From the NCBI GenBank assembly GCA_947168905.1, contig CAMVNR010000008.1:1-43833 (forward strand): 43,833 nt of DNA. The letters are read 5' to 3'. Position 1 is the first letter of the stretch. Each line of letters opens with the position of its first letter. Source of the stretch: an uncultured Lachnospiraceae bacterium (GTDB lineage Bacteria > Bacillota > Clostridia > Lachnospirales > Lachnospiraceae). The translations under genes and the position numbers were made by a program. Below are positions 27,301-33,691 of the stretch, in pieces. The notes under the pieces are model-generated. The model made no database searches and had not been told where the DNA came from. It worked only from the letters and a program-made list of their open reading frames with translations.

Positions 27301-28138
27301 GCTCGATATGGGAAAGCTGTTCCAGGCCGGACAGATCGGGGAGTTCGCACGAAGCGCGAACAAGTGTGATGAATCTGACGTTTTTCATGTACCGGAAGAA
27401 ATCGAGATCGTCCCATGCGGCCATTTCGATCTCATGTCCGTCTTCTTTGCTGTACCAGTGCGCGATCAGGTCTTCCTCTGTGCGGGTGGCGTACTGTTCG
27501 GCACCGACGCGCGCAAGCCCCGCCTCAGCGACCCATTCTTCCGTCCCGTTAAAATAATACAGCTTGTCGCCGATGATGATCAGATTGCGGATCTGCTCCA
27601 GCTCTTCAGCACTAATTCCGAGCCCGTCCGGGATGTGTACCGGCGCGGTCGTATTGTCCGTTTTCGGTTCGCCTGTACCGCGCGGGATGATCCGCCACAA
27701 CAGGATTCCGACCCCGGCGAGCACAATCGCTGCAGCGGCCACAATGATAATGTTTCGCGTGCGCGAAACCGCTTTCGCCGGCTTTTTGGCGGCGCCGGCG
27801 ATCCGGTCCGCAAGTTCCTCAACAGAGTAGCGCTCCGCAAAGATCGTATTCTTTGCCATCATCGCATTCCCGATGAGATCCGGCGGCGCCGACCCGTCCA
27901 GATTGACCGGGATGATCTCTGATTTCCCGGAGTCAAGGAGGAGAAAGCGGTTGATGACAGGTGGATCGTCTTGCAGATTCGCGGAGAGGAAGAAGAGGAC
28001 GATTCCGCCGGCTTTCGGGCTTTCCCCATTGTCTGACACGGGAATCTTTCTTTGACGGAGAGCGTCCAGAACCGGCAGGACGCGCGATTCATCGGCTTTT
28101 GTGTACAGCGGAACCAGTGAAAGTTTAGTAAGGGCCAT
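24305..28138 (-). CDS. large TIR-like, membrane-anchored leucine-rich repeat protein
   Basis: This is a 1277-residue protein. Residues 5-115 resemble a degenerate TIR fold by paralogy with the neighbouring gene (LYTKADESRVLPVLDALRQR, GGIVLFFLSANL, EIIPVNLDG). The position of the NADase glutamate is not kept (DDPPVINRFLL). One membrane segment lies at about 129-150. The rest, over 1100 residues, is leucine-rich repeats of the internalin-like type (LxDLSPLxxLxxLExLxL), with the TIR-like part expected inside and the repeats outside. Three blocks, at about 176, 796 and 978, begin with the same non-LRR cap (for example LPEAVLKRINQLNMAGD). The ATG follows AAAAGGAGGACTTCC. It could be a surface sensor; its ligand is unknown. 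Confidence 0.75.
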   Translation of the reverse strand: MALTKLSLVPLYTKADESRVLPVLDALRQRKIPVSDNGESPKAGGIVLFFLSANLQDDPPVINRFLLLDSGKSEIIPVNLDGSAPPDLIGNAMMAKNTIFAERYSVEELADRIAGAAKKPAKAVSRTRNIIIVAAAAIVLAGVGILLWRIIPRGTGEPKTDNTTAPVHIPDGLGISAEELEQIRNLIIIGDKLYYFNGTEEWVAEAGLARVGAEQYATRTEEDLIAHWYSKEDGHEIEMAAWDDLDFFRYMKNVRFITLVRASCELPDLSGLEQLSHIELMDCDISNIDALKNARMYSFRYSGSTLSDFSPLLSCSRLERANLTLYAPIPEDLSSFGPPNLTELFIDSDSTAASIDLSGLKNCQKLSKATLDSLPITDLSCLTDCKKLNELELINLPELMSVRGLEGHTSLRRLFVDHETVGLADMSALSDNTSLKYADLHAPALSDLSWLANAKNIEELDLWQAHGLTSLHGLEEHTALRRLHVEQAEQLNDITALRSCTELREILLAEVFGLSDISPVVKLPKLTDLEIYGSRLDDVDFLYDITNKDGFSFGIAEVRDWSGLEAIDHYDFLNVTDRTGSALPYLRNASVRRFELWCRSGISDWSREPFDWSQFPSVTEDLMLHGVVSFEGMPELPITGLFIDDSQMLTSLSGIQNLANTETNLLRIHVKGCPRLTDWSALNGMKLAGISFENTFSLPDFAAIETNFIGLEAPVDLYDLHCFDGMDPDRNVSIELFQTMDVTDLSPLYALKNGEMLQVPAHLQEQARLLTESGNFREFEVVYPDEWWEPAEFNIQLLSLDELDTLPEAVLKRINQLNMAGDVIFSQDEYDLDQIWEEDEPAFVLRSRDGDESHDIVIERPGTLPDFSRLSVLTGLEHLRLVNQSFTSIDGIQNLQELKNLEITFTPTLSDASPAFTLQELQELSLEYSGVTDIHGIQNLRNLEFLNLNGLKLADLAPLGSLPEDCNFVFEFPLMTFEEFLALPDSVLSRIREIGFFGNYVMKDPWGDLWFEEDWDEESPDHFIHDNTADTRIPIGQGPITDLGFLNRLPNLEHLHLYAQPIDSLNGIESAKNLRRFNSRRTGISDLTPLYKLPQLENISVENTATLTSIDGIEQLEHLTCLNIGGTGVSDLSFIKEIDYTYCMTPDEEGNVSGFDLGVDNLQGTLPDEQYALLSSVPYYHSLNVFNTDCSLFIGVLKDTPISEIHAGGCHFSNESFRQFIEEHPELEYIKVSWTPELTDISPLRNLSGLRAACVSHDMTEATDSLGDEYGFDLEIE

Positions 28139-28168
28139 GGAAGTCCTCCTTTTGGTGGCAGCAGGGAG

Positions 28169-29326
28169 TCAGGGAATCAGGATCACACGGAATGGTTTAT
28201 CCTCTGTAAAATATAACGGCAGCATATCCGCGCTGACCGTAACGGTTTTTAAGGACGGCAGGGATTCGAGCGCCGAAAGGTCGCTGACGGCGGTATGCTC
28301 GAGATGCAGGACGGTAAGACTCGGAAGATCGGTCAGTACGGACAGATCAGAGACGGTACTGCTTCGAAGATCCAGCTCTGTAAGAAGCACAAGGCCATTT
28401 AGCGGCGAAAGGTCGTCAAGCGGCTGGTCAACAAGCGCAAGCTTCTCAAGAAAGACCATCTGTCCGATCAGCGAAAGATCGGAAACGATCCCGGTAACGA
28501 CGGGTGCCCCGCTGACACGCACCGTACCGTCCGTGTCGGCGGTGATGTCCTCCGGATCCTCCAGCACCATATTACCGCAGAGATACAGCTCTTTTACATC
28601 GGCAAGATCGGGCCGCAGCACATCGCCTTCGGACTTTTGGAGAATGAGACGCACCGCGCGCTCCTGCTGCGCATCCGGGAAAACGACCGGGAACAATCCG
28701 GGGTCGACAGTCGGCTCCGGAACTGTTTCTTCGGGAGCTTTTGCAGTGGTTTCCGTGGCCGGAGGAGGCGCGGCGGCATCCGGGGAAGAGCGTTCAGGTT
28801 CGGTATTAATAAGCGCAATCAGACCTGCAGCGACGCCAAGGAGAAGGAACAAAGAAACTGCAAGACCGATCACATCGGTCCGAAGATTGTCCGACCATCT
28901 GCGGTAGTACTTCCGCTTGAGAAGCTTCCAGCTTTGCACATCTTCCGCTTGCGGCTCCGGGGCCGAGCCAAGGACCGGGGCGCTTTCAAGAAGCGCCTTC
29001 CACCGGCTGTCCGGCACCGCGTCATCCAGCCGGACAATTCCGATCGGTTTCGAGAGATTATGCGCAGTCTGGATTTCCGAATAGCAGTTTGCCGAGGCCA
29101 TGGCGCTTTCCGACAGAAAGAACAGCACAGAGGCGCTGTTTCGCATGTGAAGCTCGATATTCTTCGGCCAGTCGCTGCCCGCGGGAATGCCTTCGTCGTA
29201 CCACAGACGGAGTTTCCTGGCATTCAGTTCATTCAAAAGGGTAAGTACGCGCTCGGAATCACGGTGCGCATAGCTGATAAAAACATAGGGGCGTTTGCCC
29301 TCGTACGGCTGAAAATAGGTACTCAT
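28169..29326 (-). CDS. TIR domain, membrane-anchored leucine-rich repeat protein
   Basis: This is a 385-residue protein with a clear N-terminal TIR domain: YVFISYAHRDSERV at 14-27, LRLWYDEGIPAGSDW at 39-53, SASVLFFLSESAM at 64-76 and the helix NCYSEIQTA with Glu84 at the position of the NAD-hydrolase glutamate. A membrane segment follows at about 150-174, then a Pro/Glu/Thr-rich linker, then a cap and about four leucine-rich repeats (LEKLALVDQPLDDLSPL, TELDLRSSTVSDLSVL and others). By charge the TIR side should be cytoplasmic and the repeats external. It is the only one of the three TIR paralogues here that could be catalytic. Its start overlaps the upstream gene by four bases, with GGAGGTGTCTCCG before it. 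Confidence 0.85.
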   Translation of the reverse strand: MSTYFQPYEGKRPYVFISYAHRDSERVLTLLNELNARKLRLWYDEGIPAGSDWPKNIELHMRNSASVLFFLSESAMASANCYSEIQTAHNLSKPIGIVRLDDAVPDSRWKALLESAPVLGSAPEPQAEDVQSWKLLKRKYYRRWSDNLRTDVIGLAVSLFLLLGVAAGLIALINTEPERSSPDAAAPPPATETTAKAPEETVPEPTVDPGLFPVVFPDAQQERAVRLILQKSEGDVLRPDLADVKELYLCGNMVLEDPEDITADTDGTVRVSGAPVVTGIVSDLSLIGQMVFLEKLALVDQPLDDLSPLNGLVLLTELDLRSSTVSDLSVLTDLPSLTVLHLEHTAVSDLSALESLPSLKTVTVSADMLPLYFTEDKPFRVILIP

Positions 29327-30159
29327 TCGGAGACACCTCCGTAGAGAGCAATGGTATAATCGAAGAGTTCGGGATGAGCGAAAATGTCTTTTGCCGCCTG
29401 CTGGGAGATTTCGACGGTTTCCAGCCGGGGCAGGAGTGAAAGGTCGGAAAGTGTTTCCGGAAGGGTATCGCCCGGAAGACGAAGTACGGTTACGGCGGGA
29501 AGCCTCTCCGAGGTGACCTGTCCGCCGCCGAGAGCTTCCCGCACGGCTTCCAGTATGGAGGAATCCGAAAATACAACCGTATCTGCTTCGTCCTGTTCCA
29601 TTCCCCTAAACTGTGTGAAAAAGCGCCATAATCCGAAGAGGAGCATAAGGACGCAGAGCACGATGATTATGCGGATCAGGACGCCGAGGGCTCGGCCGTG
29701 AATCTTACCGGGCTCTCCGATCAGCTCCTGTGAAAAACCATCGGTGTGAAGAAGCTCCTGCTCAAAGGAATCCGCGCCTTCGCCCCGTTTCGGACGGATC
29801 ACGACCGTATCTGCGTGCAGCCCGATTGAAAGGCCGCTGTCGCCTCCGTCCGTATTGATGCAGATGATCGGCTGAGCGTTCTGCTGACAGGTGAGGAGCC
29901 GGCTTTTGGCCGCCGAATCGTTTCGGAATGCCTCGTCAAGAAAGATGACAGTCACTGCTGCACTGAGCATCCTGGCGTCCTGTGCATCCCGCGCAGTTTG
30001 CTCTTTCGGCGCTTCTACAGGATACCAGACGCGCACGCCGCGTACATACAGGCGTTCCAACAGGGCGAGCGCTTTTTTGCCGCTCGCCTCCGAAAAGCAG
30101 AAATGCAGATATGGCTCCTGTCCCGCATACGGCGGGACGGACTTCGCAGCCTGCCTCAT
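29323..30159 (-). CDS. TIR-like, membrane-anchored protein with a short repeat region
   Basis: This is a 278-residue protein, first gene of the operon. Residues 15-140 look like a divergent TIR: YLHFCFSEASGKKALALLER replaces the FISYA motif, then VRVWYPVEAP, AVTVIFLDEAFRN and PIICINTDG. The catalytic glutamate position falls in SAAKSRLLT, so it is probably not an enzyme. A membrane segment covers about 157-178. The outer part has a cap-like helix (SSILEAVREALGGG) and one or two leucine-rich repeats (LSDLSLLPRLETVEIS). The ATG has GGAGACTCC upstream. With its two paralogues it may form a mixed complex; this is inference. Confidence 0.7.
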   Translation of the reverse strand: MRQAAKSVPPYAGQEPYLHFCFSEASGKKALALLERLYVRGVRVWYPVEAPKEQTARDAQDARMLSAAVTVIFLDEAFRNDSAAKSRLLTCQQNAQPIICINTDGGDSGLSIGLHADTVVIRPKRGEGADSFEQELLHTDGFSQELIGEPGKIHGRALGVLIRIIIVLCVLMLLFGLWRFFTQFRGMEQDEADTVVFSDSSILEAVREALGGGQVTSERLPAVTVLRLPGDTLPETLSDLSLLPRLETVEISQQAAKDIFAHPELFDYTIALYGGVSE

Positions 30160-30197
30160 AATGGAGTCTCCGATCCTGGGTCTCGTAATCTGAATTC

Positions 30198-30226
30198 ACT
30201 ATATCATTATGCACTGAATAAGTCAA
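30198..30226 (-). promoter_or_regulatory. sigma-A promoter of the TIR/HD/SLOG operon
   Basis: On the minus strand, TTGACT (30221-30226), a 17-base spacer and TATAGT (30198-30203) lie about 40 bases before the first ATG. The strong match suggests standing expression. No operator is obvious, apart from a weak A/T-rich dyad near 30246-30262. Confidence 0.82.
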
Positions 30227-30286
30227 TGAAACGGCGGGGGAAAGTTCGAAATTTGCGAATTTTCAAAAATGGACCATCGTATCCGT

Positions 30287-30339
30287 AAAAAAAGAGAGCG
30301 GAGAGAATCATCATGGATGCATCCTCCGTTCTCTTTTTT
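30287..30339 (-). terminator. terminator of the 229-residue protein gene
   Basis: A 15-bp stem (30289-30303 with 30324-30338, one G-U pair) includes flanking A and T runs. It lies 50 bases after the gene stop on the minus strand and separates it from the TIR operon promoter. The A/T symmetry would allow action on both strands. Confidence 0.85.
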
Positions 30340-30387
30340 ACAACGGTTTCCTTATAGTTTCGGAAAAACGCTCTTTTCCTGTCTGGT

Positions 30388-31077
30388 TTATTCGTAAATC
30401 AGTTTTGTAAGCGCCTCCTGGGCTTCCGGGCGGGTGGTCGAAACGACAAAACTGAGCACATGTCCTTCTCCGCTTAAGCCGATGGTTTCTGCAAGGTCGG
30501 TGTTTGAAATATCGATGCCGTATGGCCAGTCTTCTGTCTCAGGGGAAAGGAAGATGATTCGGTTTTCCGAAAGCAGCCGCGCGTAGAGATCCTCCGGGAG
30601 CAGATCCTTCAGATTCCGGAAAGCGTTTTCTTCCGGATCTTCCTTGTCCATATAGGAGTACAGCAGGGATTCGGCGCCGATGCAGCAGTCCAGGTCCGCA
30701 GCCGCGATCCGTGCGAAAATCTTCTGAGACAGCGTATATGCCTGCTGCATGTCGCCGCCTTCGATCAGCGAAGCAGAAACTTCAATGTGGTATTTTGACG
30801 GGTCGGCTTCAAGAAGCGGTGCGATTTTCTCCATCAGCCGGTCACCCGCGTCCTCCGCGACTACTCCGGAATAGCATTCGATCGAGATGATGACCGGGAC
30901 GGAATTGTAGATAATGGTTCTGACCATCGATACAATAAAGATGATTCCGGCGATGACCGCGATAATGGCGATTCCGTAGTACTGGGCGATATATTTTACT
31001 TTATCCTTCAGGGGGGCGCCTTTCAGCTTGTCCCATTGTTTTTTTGAATTGCTTCCTTCTCCGTATATATCTGCCAT
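30388..31077 (-). CDS. hypothetical protein with one N-terminal membrane anchor
   Basis: I do not recognise this 229-residue protein. A polar, lysine-rich N-terminus (about 35 residues) is followed by one membrane segment (IAIIAVIAGIIFIVSMVRTI), then an acidic, soluble domain of about 170 residues with predicted external location. Parts such as MQQAYTLSQKIFARIAAADLDCCIG recall a periplasmic-binding fold, but this is only an impression. It is divergent from the YesL-GluRS fusion gene and has its own terminator. The ATG is preceded by GGAGCAACCCTT. It is expected in related Clostridia, where similar short anchored proteins occur next to YesL genes, but I cannot verify that here. Confidence 0.8.
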   Translation of the reverse strand: MADIYGEGSNSKKQWDKLKGAPLKDKVKYIAQYYGIAIIAVIAGIIFIVSMVRTIIYNSVPVIISIECYSGVVAEDAGDRLMEKIAPLLEADPSKYHIEVSASLIEGGDMQQAYTLSQKIFARIAAADLDCCIGAESLLYSYMDKEDPEENAFRNLKDLLPEDLYARLLSENRIIFLSPETEDWPYGIDISNTDLAETIGLSGEGHVLSFVVSTTRPEAQEALTKLIYE

Positions 31078-31110
31078 AAGGGTTGCTCCGTTTGATCATA
31101 GTTTCGGCCC

Positions 31111-31130
31111 GTACGTTTATGAAAACGTAC
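31111..31130. promoter_or_regulatory. palindrome in the leader of the 229-residue protein gene
   Basis: GTACGTTT and AAACGTAC form perfect 8-bp inverted arms around a 4-base centre, 33 bases upstream of the minus-strand ATG. It could be an operator or a leader hairpin. No clear -35 box was found; a TAAAAT-like -10 may lie near 31145-31150. Confidence 0.4.
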
Positions 31131-31223
31131 CGACTTTTCCGATTTTATCATAAGTCGCCCGAAAATAGAAGCGCTAAATCGTGAAATAATTGTTAATTTC
31201 GGAAAGGATTTTGGAGGTTCGCC

Positions 31224-31252
31224 TTGAAAAGACAATGGATTTCTGATATATT
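31224..31252 (+). promoter_or_regulatory. promoter of the YesL-GluRS fusion gene
   Basis: TTGAAA (31224-31229), a 17-base spacer and TATATT (31247-31252) leave a leader of about 95 bases before the ATG at 31353. Confidence 0.7.
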
Positions 31253-31352
31253 AATAGATACTGTCTTTATACGGGGATGACCGGAAATAACTTTTTTCAC
31301 GGCGCCTGATATCCTTCGCCTAAGGACAGAGCTTTATGTTTCAGAGGTGGTT

Positions 31353-33503
31353 ATGAAAAAAGTATTTGATATGAACAACCCTGTGTGGCAGTTCATCGGA
31401 AAACTTGTCGACGCATTTGTTCTGCATATTATCTGGCTGGTCTGCAGCCTTCCGGTCGTTACAATCGGACCTGCGACGACAGCACTGTACTATGCTATGA
31501 TGCGGGATGTCCGGGACGAGGACCCGCATTATGTACGGGCATTTTTCCGGTCCTTTAAGGAGAATCTGAAGCAGGGAATGATCATCGGCATTATTCTCCT
31601 TGTGGTCGGAGCACTTCTCGGATACGGACTTTGGTTCTACACCGCAAACCGCGCGGTAAGCACCTTCTACCTGGTCATGTGGGTGGTCGACATCGGATTC
31701 CTGATTATTTATCTGATGACGCTGCAGTATGTTTTTGCGCTGCAGTCGCGCTTCGTCAACACCGTGCGCACGACGATTATGAACGCATTCTTTATGTCCC
31801 TGAAGCATCTTGGCTGGACGATTGTCATGCTGTTCATCTTTGCGGTGGTTTATTTTGTCGTTTTCTTCGTCGGCTTCTTCCCGCTTCTTCTACTCGGTTA
31901 CGGACTGGTGGTGTTCCTGGATTCGTATATTCTGAACAGGATCTTCAAGCCCTATGTCGAGCAGGCGGAAGGCAAGGACGGAGAGGGTGCGAAAGATCCC
32001 GACGCCTGGGTTATTCCGGATGAGATCGGCGAAGAGAAGGAGTTCGAAGAGGGAAAAGTCCGGACCCGTTTTGCGCCAAGCCCGACGGGACGCATGCATG
32101 TCGGAAACCTGCGGACGGCTCTTTACGCGTACCTGATTGCAAAGCATGAAAACGGCGACTTCCTCCTCAGGATCGAGGATACGGACCAGGAGCGCTATGT
32201 CGAAGGCGCCGTGGATATTATTTACCGTACAATGCAGAAAACCGGACTTGTACACGACGAAGGCCCGGATAAGGACGGCGGCTGCGGCCCCTATGTCCAG
32301 TCCGAGCGCCAGAAAGCCGGAATCTACATGAAATACGCGAAGAAGCTCATCGACAAGGGAGAGGCATATTACTGCTTCTGCGATGAGGAGCGGCTGAACT
32401 CGCTGAAAACGAAGGTCGGTGAGGACGGTAAGGAAATTCGGATTTATGACAAGCACTGCCTTGGCCTTTCCAAAGAGGAAATCCAGGCGAATCTGGATGC
32501 AGGGAAGCCCTTTGTTATCCGTCAGAATAACCCCACCGAGGGACAGACAACCTTCCATGACGAGATTTACGGCGATATTACCGTGGACAACAGCGAGCTT
32601 GACGACATGGTCCTCATTAAGTCCGACGGCTATCCGACCTATAATTTTGCAAATGTTGTCGACGATCATCTGATGGGCATTACCCATGTCGTACGCGGAA
32701 ACGAATACTTAAGCTCCAGCCCCAAATACAACCGTCTGTATGACGCTTTCGGCTGGAAGGTGCCGGTCTATGTGCACTGTCCGTTAATCACGGATGAGGA
32801 GCACAAAAAACTCAGCAAACGCTCCGGCCACAGTTCTTTCGAGGACCTGGTGGAGCAGGGCTTCTTAGAAGAGGCCATTGTCAACTTTGTAGCGCTTCTT
32901 GGCTGGTCGCCCGAGGACAATGAGGAAATCATGAGCCTTGAGGACCTGGTCCGCAAATTCGACTACCGGCGCATGAATAAATCCCCGGCTGTTTTCGACT
33001 ACGGAAAACTGAAGTGGATGAACGGCGAATATATTAAGAAGATGGACGATGCGGCGTACCTTGAGCGTGCGCTTCCGATCATTGAGGAGACGATTAAGCG
33101 GGATGTCGACCGCAGGAAGATCGCGATGATGGTCAAGACCAGAATTGAAGTATTCACCGAGATTCCGGAGAAAATCGCTTTCTTTGAGAAAGTGCCGGAG
33201 TACGGCAATGAAATGTATGTCCATAAGAAGATGAAGTCGACAGAGGAGTCCTCGCTTAAAGTTCTTCAGGAAGTCGTGCCGGTGCTTGAAGGGCAGGAAG
33301 ACTTCACAAACGACGCGCTTTATACGCTTCTTACGGGCTTTGCCGCGGAACATGAGTACAAGAACGGAACCGTCCTCTGGCCGATCCGTACCGCGCTTTC
33401 GGGACTTCCCCAGACACCGGGCGGCGCTACTGAGCTTCTCGAGATTCTCGGAAAAGAAGAATCCCTTGCAAGAATCCGCGCGGCAATTGAGCAGCTGTCG
33501 TAA
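31353..33503 (+). CDS. gltX: YesL/DUF624 membrane domain fused to glutamyl-tRNA synthetase
   Basis: This is one reading frame of 716 residues. Residues 1-205 are a YesL-type (DUF624) membrane domain with about five hydrophobic segments ([38 protein letters not shown]). An acidic linker of about 30 residues leads to Lys235, where a complete class I glutamyl-tRNA synthetase begins: [20 protein letters not shown] with HVGN at 249-252, [12 protein letters not shown], and the KMSKS-type KLSKR at 486-490, then the anticodon-binding domain. Between the last membrane segment and KVRTRF there is no ATG, GTG or TTG codon in frame, and the first later ATG is inside the HVGN motif. The synthetase can therefore only be made as the fusion and should be membrane-tethered. 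The start at 31353 has AGAGGTGG upstream. Confidence 0.92.
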   Translation: MKKVFDMNNPVWQFIGKLVDAFVLHIIWLVCSLPVVTIGPATTALYYAMMRDVRDEDPHYVRAFFRSFKENLKQGMIIGIILLVVGALLGYGLWFYTANRAVSTFYLVMWVVDIGFLIIYLMTLQYVFALQSRFVNTVRTTIMNAFFMSLKHLGWTIVMLFIFAVVYFVVFFVGFFPLLLLGYGLVVFLDSYILNRIFKPYVEQAEGKDGEGAKDPDAWVIPDEIGEEKEFEEGKVRTRFAPSPTGRMHVGNLRTALYAYLIAKHENGDFLLRIEDTDQERYVEGAVDIIYRTMQKTGLVHDEGPDKDGGCGPYVQSERQKAGIYMKYAKKLIDKGEAYYCFCDEERLNSLKTKVGEDGKEIRIYDKHCLGLSKEEIQANLDAGKPFVIRQNNPTEGQTTFHDEIYGDITVDNSELDDMVLIKSDGYPTYNFANVVDDHLMGITHVVRGNEYLSSSPKYNRLYDAFGWKVPVYVHCPLITDEEHKKLSKRSGHSSFEDLVEQGFLEEAIVNFVALLGWSPEDNEEIMSLEDLVRKFDYRRMNKSPAVFDYGKLKWMNGEYIKKMDDAAYLERALPIIEETIKRDVDRRKIAMMVKTRIEVFTEIPEKIAFFEKVPEYGNEMYVHKKMKSTEESSLKVLQEVVPVLEGQEDFTNDALYTLLTGFAAEHEYKNGTVLWPIRTALSGLPQTPGGATELLEILGKEESLARIRAAIEQLS

Positions 33504-33563
33504 AGAAACTGCAGGTGTTTTTATATTTAAAACAAATGATGCCGGAAAGAGACGGAGTGATAC

Positions 33564-33660
33564 GAAAAGCGCTTGCGCTTTCTCGTTCCCCGGCTGACAT
33601 CATCCATATCCGCTAAATGGCGCCGAGAGGCTTGTCCTCACGGCGCCATCGGTCGTTTTT
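33564..33660 (+). terminator. hairpins after the fusion gene, terminator candidate
   Basis: A small stem (33566-33572 with 33575-33581) is followed by a perfect 9-bp GC-rich stem (33617-33625 with 33641-33649). T5 begins seven bases after the second stem. This probably ends the fusion transcript, leaving the helicase either on read-through or on a promoter I could not identify. Confidence 0.55.
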
Positions 33661-33691
33661 GGGGGAAAATACACACAGAAAGGAAGACATT

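Noticed and set aside
20601-30159. The TIR operon as part of a prophage or integrative element
   Set aside because: No integrase, transposase, attachment repeat or phage structural gene flanks it; the neighbours are ordinary chromosomal genes. Transfer remains possible but has no direct sign here.
32040-32099. A separate start codon for a free glutamyl-tRNA synthetase
   Set aside because: No ATG, GTG or TTG occurs in frame between the membrane domain and the synthetase, and the first later ATG is inside the HVGN motif. A GAGGGA sequence is present but has no start codon after it.
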